Assembly: GCA_963589585.1 (NCBI GenBank)
Contig: CAVALG010000012.1
Location: 1-14,128, forward strand
Length of the DNA: 14,128 bases
Origin: CAVALG01 sp963589585
GTDB taxonomy: Bacteria > Bacillota > Clostridia > Oscillospirales > Acutalibacteraceae
Direction of reading: 5' to 3'
Under the pieces are notes generated by a model that did no database searches, was not told the origin of the DNA, and worked only from the letters and a program-made list of their open reading frames with translations. Both the position numbers and the translations under genes were made by a program. This document shows, one piece after another, positions 1 to 5,849 of the stretch (position 1 is the stretch's first letter; every line of letters begins with the position of its first letter).

Positions 1-467
1 CGCAGGCGGTAGCCTCCGTTTATCCGTTTATTGATTCGGATTTGCTTTTTGCAGGGGTAATTTTGCATGACATTGCTAAAATCTACGAATTTGAGCTTTC
101 CCCTGCCGGAACGGTTAAGTCCTATTCCACCGAGGGAATGTTGATAGGTCACCTTGTAAAAGGTGCAATGATAGTTGAAAAGTATGCACAAAAACTCGGC
201 ACCGACCCGAAAAAAACAATGCTTATTGAGCATATGATAATATCCCACCACGGAGAACCGGAGTACGGTGCGGCGGTGCGCCCATCTTTTATCGAGGCCG
301 AGATATTAAGTCGAATTGACGGAATGGACGCCTGCATTTATGAAATGGCTGAGGCGGTATTTGCCGCAGGAAATGAAAATTTTTCGGAAAAATTGTGGTT
401 CCTTGACGGCAGAAAATGCTATAACCACGGTTTGGGCGGAGAAGAAATTTCGGTCAATTTATTTTAA
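1..467 (+). CDS. yhaM: YhaM-like 3'-5' exoribonuclease, C-terminal part (HD domain)
   Basis: The reading frame is open from the left window edge (first full codon at 3) to TAA at 465-467, giving 154 residues, so the true start lies outside the window. An internal TTG at 42 is not a credible start because homologous-looking sequence (VYPFIDSDLLFAG) runs through it. The HD-domain doublet is seen as LHDIAK, with a second His cluster (EHMIISHHGEPEYG) and a later Asp (SRIDGMDA), the order expected of HD hydrolases. YhaM proteins are about 310-320 aa with an N-terminal OB fold and a C-terminal HD domain. They degrade RNA from the 3' end in the cytoplasm and are typical of Firmicutes. The usual Gly of HDxGK is Ala here. 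Assignment to YhaM rather than another HD hydrolase rests on the overall pattern; the N-terminal OB fold is not visible. Confidence 0.8.
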   Translation, partial: QAVASVYPFIDSDLLFAGVILHDIAKIYEFELSPAGTVKSYSTEGMLIGHLVKGAMIVEKYAQKLGTDPKKTMLIEHMIISHHGEPEYGAAVRPSFIEAEILSRIDGMDACIYEMAEAVFAAGNENFSEKLWFLDGRKCYNHGLGGEEISVNLF

Positions 468-503
468 ATTAATATACCAATCGGGTTTTCCCGACCTAAC
501 AAC

Positions 504-535
504 AAAGAGCCGAATCTGAAAGGATTCGGCTCTTT
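504..535. terminator. Bidirectional terminator between convergent genes
   Basis: A perfect 13-bp stem, AAAGAGCCGAATC at 504-516 against GATTCGGCTCTTT at 523-535, encloses a 6-nt loop. It lies between the stop of the plus-strand exoribonuclease gene (467) and the stop of the minus-strand flavoprotein gene (547). The AAA/TTT ends give short U tracts on both strands, so it probably serves both genes. Confidence 0.85.
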
Positions 536-546
536 ACTTATATTTT

Positions 547-1803
547 TCAGTTACCTTCTTTAAGGGCGTTTGCTGCGCTTTTTCCTGCAAGATAGCCGGT
601 TGAAAAGGCAATTTGCAGGTTAAATCCGCCTGTGTAAGCGTCAACATCTATTACTTCGCCTGCAAAATAAAGTCCACTTTTAACTTTCGATTCCATTGTT
701 GAGGGGGATATTTGCCGGGTGTCAACGCCGCCCCTTGTTACCACCGCGCCGTCTATCGGGGCGGCGGAAATTATTTCAAGCGTAAAATTTTTAAGCGCCG
801 TAACCAAGGCAGCCCTCTGCTTTTGGGTAAGCTGCGCCGAACGGGTATGCGGCTCAATTCCGCTGCGGCGGATAATTACGGGAATCAGCCGTTTGGGCAG
901 AAGTTTATCAAGAGAGTTTATAATATCTTTGCCCGAAAATTCGGCTAAATCACGCCGCAGGCGCATATCAAGTTTTTCGGCTGAAAGCGCAGGTTTAAGG
1001 TCAATTACAAAACGGTAACGCCGTTCGGGCAGGCGGCGCATATGCGCAGAGGCACTTAAAGTAAGCGGTCCGCTTATACCGAAAGAGGTAAACATCATAT
1101 CGCCGAAATCGGTAAAGCAGGGCTTTTTAGCGCCGTCTTCCGTTACCGTTACGGCAACATTTTTAAGCGATAGTCCCTCAAGTTCGGCGCAGCAGTTATC
1201 AAACGCAACAAGCGAAACAAGCGAGGGTGCAGGCGCAACCGTTTTATGCCCCAATTCGGCGGCAAAGCGATAGCCGTCGCCTGTTGAACCCGTAAGCGGA
1301 TATGATTTTCCGCCCGTTGCGATTATTACGCTGCGGCTGTTTATAATGTCGCCGTTTTTTAGCAAAACGGCGTATTTGCCGTCATTTTCGGTAATTTTCT
1401 CTGCCGCACTGAAAACAAATTCAACGCCGCGGCGTTTGGCGGTGTTCACCAATGCGTCAACAATATCAACAGCCTTGTCCGAAACGGGAAAAACGCGCTT
1501 TCCGCGCTCGGTCTTAAGCGGAACCCCTGCGTTTTCAAAAAATTGCATAGTAGCCGAAGGCGGAAATGAATTATATGCCGAAAACAAAAATTTCGGATTT
1601 TCAAGGGTGGCGGCAATAAGCCCCTCAACATCTGTATTGTTGGTAAGATTACAGCGCCCCTTGCCCGTTATCATAAGTTTTCTTGCAGGGCGCGGCATTT
1701 TTTCGGCAACCGTGACCGAAAGTCCGCAATCGGCGGCTGCGGCAGCTGCCATAAGCCCTGCGGCGCCGCCGCCTATAACCGCAATATCGGTTTGTATATT
1801 CAT
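547..1803 (-). CDS. YhiN/BaiN-family FAD-dependent oxidoreductase (HI0933-like)
   Basis: A 418-aa flavoprotein. The N terminus has a Rossmann dinucleotide-binding motif, VIGGGAAGLMAA at residues 9-20, followed by the family motif RKLMITGKGRCNLTN. An ATGGKSYPLTGSTGDGY block, FTSFGISGPL and a C-terminal FAD-contact block (GLYFAGEVIDVDAYTGGFN) follow, all typical of the HI0933/YhiN family at its usual length of about 400-420 aa. Family members have been linked to 23S rRNA dihydrouridine formation (E. coli YhiN) and to bile-acid or aminoacetone oxidation; which applies here cannot be told from sequence. The ATG at 1803 is preferred because a GGAAGGGG ribosome binding site sits just upstream. A TTG at 1851, directly after the previous stop codon, would add 16 unconserved residues. 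Third gene of an apparent operon with the antiporter 48 nt upstream. Confidence 0.88.
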   Translation of the reverse strand: MNIQTDIAVIGGGAAGLMAAAAAADCGLSVTVAEKMPRPARKLMITGKGRCNLTNNTDVEGLIAATLENPKFLFSAYNSFPPSATMQFFENAGVPLKTERGKRVFPVSDKAVDIVDALVNTAKRRGVEFVFSAAEKITENDGKYAVLLKNGDIINSRSVIIATGGKSYPLTGSTGDGYRFAAELGHKTVAPAPSLVSLVAFDNCCAELEGLSLKNVAVTVTEDGAKKPCFTDFGDMMFTSFGISGPLTLSASAHMRRLPERRYRFVIDLKPALSAEKLDMRLRRDLAEFSGKDIINSLDKLLPKRLIPVIIRRSGIEPHTRSAQLTQKQRAALVTALKNFTLEIISAAPIDGAVVTRGGVDTRQISPSTMESKVKSGLYFAGEVIDVDAYTGGFNLQIAFSTGYLAGKSAANALKEGN

Positions 1804-1851
1804 AAATTGACCCCTTCCAGTTTTAATAGGGTGATTTGCTGCAGCAGACAA

Positions 1852-3033
1852 TTAAAGTTCCGGGGCAATTTCGCCTGCTTTTTTAAGCGCAAATTTAGAT
1901 ACCGACGGTCCGATAAGTTCATAAATCAGCGTAGCGCACAGTATAACTGCGCGTATTTTATCGGCATATTGCGGCACTACCTGTTGCGCTAAGAACGAAA
2001 GCCCTATTGCAACACCTGCTTGCGGCAGCAGAGCAGGACCTAGGTAGCGGCGAATATTTTTATCGGTTTTCATTATGCACGCCCCTGCAAACGCGCCAAT
2101 CCATTTTCCTACTACGCGAAGTACGATATACACAACACCGATAAGCCCTACAGTAGGCAGCACGCTTACTTTTAGATCGGCACCCGAAAGCACAAAGAAC
2201 AAGCAGAATATAGGCGGAGTAAACCGCTCAACCGCATCAAAAATATCATCGGTCTTTTTAGCTATGTTTGTATAGGTTGCGCTTAACATCATACAAAGCA
2301 GCAGCGACGAAATACCAAGCATATCGGCAACCGACGCACCAAGCAGTATAAACGCTACGGTTAGCGTAAGCCGCGCACCGGCGGGTTTAAACAGGCGCAG
2401 AGCAAGAGTGAACAAAATGCCCAAAACAAGACCTATTGCCAAACTTTCGCCCACCTCGGCAAGAGGTTGCAATATGCCCGAAACAATAGAAAGGGATTTG
2501 CCTGTTTCAAGCGTTCCTGCAATGGCAGTAGATATACCGAAAGCGATAAGTGCGGTAGCGTCATCAATCGCAACAACCGACAAAAGCGTTTCGGTAACGG
2601 GGCCTTTTGCGCGGTACTGCTTGATTACCATAATGGTTGCGGCAGGGGCGGTTGCGGCGGCAATTGCGCCAAGACACAGGCTGAATGGGGTACTGCAACC
2701 TATCGCTAAAAGCCCGATAACTACCGCACCGACTGCGGCAAACGACTCAAAGCACGCAATAACTATCGGCATTGCGCCTACGCGTTTAAAATAACTGATT
2801 TTGAACTCTCCGCCTACCGTAAACGCAATAAACGCCAGCGCAATATCCGAAGCGGCGGAAATGTCGGCAATGCCCTTTGCACTTACAAGACCTAAAAATG
2901 ACGGGCCTATTAAAAGCCCCATTATAAGGTAGCCCGTAACATCGGGCATTTTTATATATTTAACAAGAAAACTGCCCAAAAGCCCTGCCAACAGCAGGAC
3001 AGCAAGTTCACAAAGCAGATTAACAGACAACAT
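1852..3033 (-). CDS. CPA2-type cation:proton antiporter, membrane domain only
   Basis: A 393-aa, strongly hydrophobic protein with roughly 12-13 predicted membrane segments. ATAPAATIMVIKQ (127-139) matches the unwound-helix region of the NapA/KefB-type exchange fold. SVVAIDDATALIAFG (152-166) carries two adjacent aspartates (157-158), a feature of electrogenic Na+/H+ exchangers. YIVLRVVGKW supplies the basic residues of the late core helix. Such proteins exchange Na+ or K+ for H+ across the cytoplasmic membrane. There is no TrkA-N/TrkA-C cytoplasmic domain, unlike Kef proteins. The ATG at 3033 follows an AAGGAAG ribosome binding site by about 8 nt and is preferred to a TTG at 3060, which would overlap the upstream gene. 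That upstream gene, ending 13 nt away, encodes a PII-like protein that may regulate it. Ion specificity is not predictable. Confidence 0.87.
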   Translation of the reverse strand: MLSVNLLCELAVLLLAGLLGSFLVKYIKMPDVTGYLIMGLLIGPSFLGLVSAKGIADISAASDIALAFIAFTVGGEFKISYFKRVGAMPIVIACFESFAAVGAVVIGLLAIGCSTPFSLCLGAIAAATAPAATIMVIKQYRAKGPVTETLLSVVAIDDATALIAFGISTAIAGTLETGKSLSIVSGILQPLAEVGESLAIGLVLGILFTLALRLFKPAGARLTLTVAFILLGASVADMLGISSLLLCMMLSATYTNIAKKTDDIFDAVERFTPPIFCLFFVLSGADLKVSVLPTVGLIGVVYIVLRVVGKWIGAFAGACIMKTDKNIRRYLGPALLPQAGVAIGLSFLAQQVVPQYADKIRAVILCATLIYELIGPSVSKFALKKAGEIAPEL

Positions 3034-3046
3034 CTTTTGCACTTCC

Positions 3047-3382
3047 TTAATTTCCGGCAAAGCCTACGGCGCGGTCTACCGGTATTGTAAAGGCAACACC
3101 GCTGTACGGCTTGCCGAGGTCGACAAATTCCTTAATGGTATCAAAAACCGCGTTAACCATATCGTCGTTTACCACCGTGAACATCATTTCGTTTTCCTCA
3201 CGCGCAGGTTCAAGTATTGCGCGCAAACTGCCTAAAAACGAGCCGCCGGCGTAGTTATCAAGCGCTGCCGCTGCGCCGCGGCAATCTATCATTGTTGCAC
3301 CGTGCACGCCGCGCCGCTCCAACTTTTCTATTATCGGCACCATTTTATCAACATCCTGCAATATTAGAATTACCATTTTCAT
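3047..3382 (-). CDS. PII-like (GlnB-fold) small regulatory protein
   Basis: A 111-aa protein starting MKMVILILQD, with a clear AAGGAG ribosome binding site before the ATG at 3382. An upstream in-frame start at 3442 is rejected because it lies at the -10 region of the predicted promoter. The predicted pattern is ferredoxin-like: a hydrophobic first strand (MVILILQ), a helix (VDKMVPIIEKLERRG), a strand/loop region rich in Gly and Ala (residues 36-52), a second strand (EMMFTVVND), a long helix (VNAVFDTIKEFVDLG) and a C-terminal PYSGVAFTIPVD strand. This resembles PII and PII-like proteins, which bind nucleotides or metabolites and act on transporters or enzymes. The canonical PII T-loop is not obvious, so ammonium/glutamine sensing should not be assumed. 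First gene of the operon, directly before an antiporter, which suggests it gates ion exchange. Confidence 0.72.
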   Translation of the reverse strand: MKMVILILQDVDKMVPIIEKLERRGVHGATMIDCRGAAAALDNYAGGSFLGSLRAILEPAREENEMMFTVVNDDMVNAVFDTIKEFVDLGKPYSGVAFTIPVDRAVGFAGN

Positions 3383-3447
3383 ATATCCGCATCTCCTTAA
3401 TTTCAGGCAGCCAAAAGCCCTGCCGAATACTAAAATCAACATAAACG

Positions 3448-3476
3448 ATTATATCACTGCCGCCGCAGCATTTCAA
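3448..3476 (-). promoter_or_regulatory. Vegetative (sigma-A) promoter for the PII-like/antiporter/flavoprotein operon
   Basis: Reading the minus strand, TTGAAA (3476-3471) and TATAAT (3453-3448) are separated by exactly 17 nt. This is close to consensus, and it lies about 65 nt upstream of the start at 3382 with no other gene between. Confidence 0.82.
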
Positions 3477-3841
3477 TAGCCGTGCGGCTTTTTATTGCCG
3501 AAGTTCGAGCAGTATGCGGCAATTAAAAATTCAAAATTGATATTTTTCATAAAGGGGCTGTGATTTTGTATAGACAAAACGATCAGGGTACAACAGTTCC
3601 GTGCGCAAGCATCCGACCGCGGCGCCAAGCATTCGCTTGGAGGCAGCATATTTTCAATTTGAATATCACCATCCACAAATCGTGGTTTTCGTCGTCTAAA
3701 AACAAAGTTTTCCGCCGCAGTCGAGGGTACAGAGGGCGGGAGTTTGTGCATACTTATTAGTAAGGAATATTAGCCACAGGTCCGCAGGCTGCCGTTACCC
3801 ACAATTTTGCCGTCCGTGGCATAAAAGGCCATATTAAAAAC
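3477..3841. other. Gene-free stretch with decayed repeat material
   Basis: No credible gene is seen. A 92-codon minus-strand frame (3473-3751) has no ribosome binding site and no recognisable domain. It overlaps one copy of a repeat also present at 4286-4450. A weak inverted pair, TTGCCG near 3497 and CGGCAA near 3522, is the only other structure noticed. Confidence 0.6.
3590..3751 (-). repeat. Dispersed intergenic element, copy 1 (inverted relative to copy 2)
   Basis: Read on the minus strand, this segment aligns with plus-strand 4286-4450. Shared blocks in the same order are an ATGCAC start, a CGACTGCGGCGGAAAACT block (17 of 18 matching), a GTTTTxAGxCGxCG block, then a 31-nt block (29 of 31 matching, at 3614-3644) containing CCAAGC-ATTC-GCTTGG, then TGCTTGC. 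Spacing between the two main blocks is similar in both copies (about 64 and 61 nt). The hairpin inside the 31-nt block is imperfect here. Confidence 0.72.
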
Positions 3842-3880
3842 AAAACACCGTGCAGAGTTAATTACTCTACTCGGTGTTTT
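3842..3880 (-). terminator. Terminator downstream of tRNA-Ala
   Basis: AAAACACCG at 3842-3850 pairs with CGGTGTTTT at 3872-3880, and an inner AGAGT/ACTCT pairing extends the stem. On the minus strand the stem runs into TTTTGTTTTTA. It begins about 57 nt after the tRNA-Ala 3' end. Confidence 0.8.
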
Positions 3881-3936
3881 ATTGTATACCCGAACAGTGC
3901 TCCATACAAGAATAACGAATTCGGATTACACTTAAA

Positions 3937-4012
3937 TGGTGGAGACGATGAGACTCGAACTCACTACCTCTACAATGCGAATGTAGCGCTCTCCCAGATG
4001 AGCTACGCCCCC
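3937..4012 (-). tRNA. tRNA-Ala (anticodon CGC)
   Basis: A full 76-nt cloverleaf on the minus strand. The acceptor stem is GGGGGCG with CGTCTCC (two G-U pairs). The D arm is GCTC/GAGC. The anticodon arm is CTACA-TTCGCAT-TGTAG, placing CGC at positions 34-36 (reads GCG, Ala). The T arm is GTGAG-TTCGAGT-CTCAT, the discriminator is A and the CCA end is encoded. It has its own promoter and terminator and stands alone between two operons. Confidence 0.95.
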
Positions 4013-4033
4013 GATTATTTTTAATTTTCTTAA

Positions 4034-4061
4034 GGCGTGACGGTTCTTCCCCCCGTCAGCC
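4034..4061 (-). repeat. 28-nt hairpin in the tRNA-Ala leader (copy A)
   Basis: GGC at 4034-4036 pairs with GCC at 4059-4061, and TGACGG at 4038-4043 pairs with CCGTCA at 4053-4058. The hairpin lies between the predicted transcription start (about 4089) and the mature tRNA 5' end (4012). An ungapped 28-nt relative (20 of 28 identical) occurs at 11342-11369 in the same orientation. Confidence 0.6.
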
Positions 4062-4095
4062 CTATACATAGCGATTTTTAATTCCGCTGTTCTTT

Positions 4096-4124
4096 ATACT
4101 AACGCAAATATCGCCGATTGTCAA
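4096..4124 (-). promoter_or_regulatory. Sigma-A promoter for tRNA-Ala
   Basis: On the minus strand a perfect TTGACA (4124-4119) is 17 nt from TAGTAT (4101-4096). The upstream flank, rich in A and T runs, could act as an UP element. Transcription would start about 77 nt before the mature tRNA. Confidence 0.85.
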
Positions 4125-4285
4125 GTACAAAAACGCCTTTTTGGACATTTTATCGGGCTGCCGCCCCGAATTTCAAGACTCATTTTATACTAGTAAGCCG
4201 TGACGAAAGCGAGAAAAACCGACAGCAATCATAAGTCCACCGTCTGTTATCAAGTCTAAAAGAGCGTAAGAATAGTAAAATACGG

Positions 4286-4450
4286 ATGCACCGCTCGCCG
4301 TCCGTCCCGGCCTGCCCGACCGCGGCGGAAAACTGCGTTTTCAGGCGGCGCAAATTGCAGCAGAGCCGATAACAATAAGCGACCTGCCTTTGCGCCGCCC
4401 CCAAGCGAACGCTTGGCGCCGCGGTCGTGCTTGCAGGGACGAACTTTTTC
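4286..4450 (+). repeat. Dispersed intergenic element, copy 2
   Basis: Homologous in inverted orientation to 3590-3751. The 31-nt core at 4397-4427 contains a perfect hairpin, CCAAGCG-AA-CGCTTGG (4401-4416), flanked by GCGCCGCGGTCG. A second block at 4318-4335 contains CGACCGCGGCGGAAAACT. Differences between the copies in the first part are mostly at every third base and indels are multiples of three. Tandem hairpins follow to the right. Confidence 0.72.
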
Positions 4451-4491
4451 TGCAAAATTATATATCTTTGCAACTACCGTTTTGCAAATCT

Positions 4492-4545
4492 GTGCCGCAC
4501 TTCCGCAGTCTGCGCCTGCCGCCGCAGACTACTTCCGCGCGGCAC
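4492..4545. repeat. 54-nt symmetric double hairpin
   Basis: The segment divides exactly into an outer stem GTGCCGC (4492-4498) with GCGGCAC (4539-4545), an identical 8-mer ACTTCCGC on each side (4499-4506 and 4531-4538), an inner stem AGTCTGCG (4507-4514) with CGCAGACT (4523-4530), and an 8-nt loop. No U tract follows, so it is not a standard terminator. It is probably part of a palindromic intergenic repeat. Confidence 0.65.
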
Positions 4546-4619
4546 GCTTGTTATTCACCGCCTACCTGTAGGCTGCCATTTTTCTTTAATTCTTAATTCT
4601 TCATTGCGCAAACTTTTCT

Positions 4620-4731
4620 CTCCCTCAGTCAAAAATCTAAGATTTTTGACAGCGTCTCGGCTGCCGCCTCGGTCTGTGCTTCTGCTGCGCGTCAGGTGTC
4701 CACCGGACACCCGCACCCTCGTCAGAGGGAG
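4620..4731. repeat. Hairpin cluster bounded by short inverted repeats (MITE-like)
   Basis: Ends are CTCCCTC (4620-4626) and GAGGGAG (4725-4731). Inside are two perfect hairpins: GTCAAAAATC-TAA-GATTTTTGAC (4628-4650) and GGTGTCC-ACC-GGACACC (4695-4711). The left end (CTCCCTCAGTC) and right end (GAGGGAGCC) resemble dispersed intergenic repeats I associate with gut Clostridia genomes; that resemblance is from memory and untested. Confidence 0.5.
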
Positions 4732-4770
4732 CCAAGGAGTTAGTGGATAACGGTAGTTTTGATAATATAC

Positions 4771-4806
4771 AACAAAAACAGACGGTAAAAACAACCTACC
4801 GCCTGT
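4771..4806 (-). terminator. Terminator of the murD-PfkB operon
   Basis: On the minus strand ACAGGCGGTA (4806-4797) pairs with TACCGTCTGT (4787-4778), with one G-U pair, and runs into TTTTGTTG. It sits about 85 nt after the kinase stop codon. A further 7-bp inverted pair, TACCACG (4821-4827) and CGTGGTA (4847-4853), lies between. Confidence 0.82.
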
Positions 4807-4891
4807 TACCAATCTACCATTACCACGGCCTAAGATCTAATTACAGCGTGGTAGCCGATCTTTAATTTATATCAATCGTTACAAGTCCCTG

Positions 4892-5797
4892 TCAGCCCTG
4901 CATTTGCAGTATGGCGCGGACATCTTCGGGTTCTGCAAGCCAATCGCTGAAAGCGGTGGCGCAGCCCGTAGCAACCGCAAACTTAAGCGATTCACGATTA
5001 TTGTAGCCGTTATAGCGCGCGGCGAGGAAGCCCGCAAGCAGCGCATCGCCTGCACCGACACTGCCCACAGCCCTGCCCTTAAATGCAGGCTGCGCAAACA
5101 CTTCCCCCTTTTGGGAAAGGTAGACAGCTCCTTTTTCGCCGCAGGAGCAGAGAACGCTTAGTGCGCCGTCTTCCAACAGGCGTTTTGAGTAGTCGATACA
5201 GTCGTTAAGGCAGTTTATGTCTACACCGTAGAGTTCGCCGAGTTCAATATTATTCGGCTTTATAAGCGATGGGGAATATTTAAGCGCAGTACCAAGTGAC
5301 GCACCCGAACAATCTACCACCAGCGCAGTGCCGTTTTCGCCTGCGACGGTAAGGATATTTTCAAACATACGCTCGTCATCACAGCGCGGCAGGCTGCCCG
5401 AGACCACCAATATATCGTTTTTGGTAAGCATATCTATCTTCCGCAGTATCATATCGCATTCCGCAACGGTTATTCTGGGGCCGGGGGTGTTGATTTCGGT
5501 TTCTTTTTCGGTACGAAGTTTTACATTTATCCGCGTTTCACCGTACAGAAGATGAAGAAAATCCGCATTGCAGCCCTCTTGCTTTAAAAGTTCGTCCAGC
5601 TTTTCGCCGTTCTTGCCGCCGCAGACGCTTATTGCCCTGTTATCAACACCGAAACGCGAAAGCATTATAGACACATTAAGCCCCTTGCCGCCGGGAACAA
5701 ACCGTTCGCCCACCGAACGGTTTACAGCACCCTCGCGAAACGAATTTAGGGTTAAAACATAGTCAAGCGCAGGATTAAGAGTAAGAGTATATATCAT
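4892..5797 (-). CDS. pfkB: PfkB-family sugar-phosphate kinase (1-phosphofructokinase/tagatose-6-phosphate kinase type)
   Basis: A 301-aa cytoplasmic kinase of normal family length. It starts MIYTLTLNPALDYV, typical of FruK/LacC proteins. PfkB signature 1 is VPGGKGLNVS (34-43), with the substrate-region TPGPRIT at 104-110, VVSGSLP at 131-137 and IKPNNIELGEL at 179-189. Signature 2 is GSVGAGDALLAGF (245-257), where D251 is the expected catalytic base. The enzyme should phosphorylate fructose-1-phosphate or a related ketohexose phosphate with ATP, feeding glycolysis. No PTS transporter or sugar regulator is adjacent, so the exact substrate is open. A GGGGGA ribosome binding site precedes the ATG at 5797. 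Last gene of the long minus-strand series, 52 nt after the PLP enzyme gene. Confidence 0.87.
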   Translation of the reverse strand: MIYTLTLNPALDYVLTLNSFREGAVNRSVGERFVPGGKGLNVSIMLSRFGVDNRAISVCGGKNGEKLDELLKQEGCNADFLHLLYGETRINVKLRTEKETEINTPGPRITVAECDMILRKIDMLTKNDILVVSGSLPRCDDERMFENILTVAGENGTALVVDCSGASLGTALKYSPSLIKPNNIELGELYGVDINCLNDCIDYSKRLLEDGALSVLCSCGEKGAVYLSQKGEVFAQPAFKGRAVGSVGAGDALLAGFLAARYNGYNNRESLKFAVATGCATAFSDWLAEPEDVRAILQMQG

Positions 5798-5849
5798 ATT
5801 TTCATCCCCCGAAAATCAAATTAACCAAGCCTTTAAAGGTCTGAAAGGG

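Larger units (their letters stand above)
4125..4770. other. Gene-free, hairpin-rich intergenic mosaic
   Basis: About 650 nt with no protein gene that I can support. Frames of up to about 107 codons exist on both strands, but they lack ribosome binding sites, have Arg/Pro/Cys-rich compositions and run straight through inverted repeats. It contains repeat copy 2 (4286-4450), a 54-nt symmetric hairpin (4492-4545), a small CCTAC/GTAGG hairpin (4561-4572), an AT-rich spacer (about 4577-4604) and a hairpin cluster (4620-4731). Confidence 0.65.

Noticed and set aside
1346..1810. 154-codon plus-strand frame opposite the flavoprotein N terminus
   Set aside because: It lies antisense to conserved FAD-binding motifs, with no start signal and low-complexity Ala/Pro composition.
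3473..3751. 92-codon minus-strand open frame in the left intergenic stretch
   Set aside because: No ribosome binding site, no recognisable domain, and it overlaps the predicted operon promoter and a repeat element whose other copy has a stop codon and a shifted frame. Only its first 22 codons show a coding-like pattern, which is reported as a finding instead.
3773..3820. Possible small structured RNA bounded by GCCAC and GTGGC
   Set aside because: I checked for SRP RNA, 6S RNA and cobalamin-riboswitch-like signatures and saw none; five closing pairs alone are not enough.
4150..4170. Short G/C hairpin (TCGGG with CCCGA)
   Set aside because: Only five pairs, no U tract on either strand and no gene ending nearby, so not called a terminator.
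4180..4473. 97-codon minus-strand open frame
   Set aside because: No ribosome binding site or domain, and it covers repeat copy 2 in the opposite direction.
4390..4750. Overlapping plus-strand open frames of 68 and 107 codons in the hairpin-rich gap
   Set aside because: They run through nested inverted repeats, have Arg/Cys/Pro-rich unlikely compositions and lack ribosome binding sites.
4555..4812. 85-codon minus-strand open frame beyond the kinase gene
   Set aside because: It begins inside the predicted terminator and crosses the CTCCCTC/GAGGGAG hairpin cluster.
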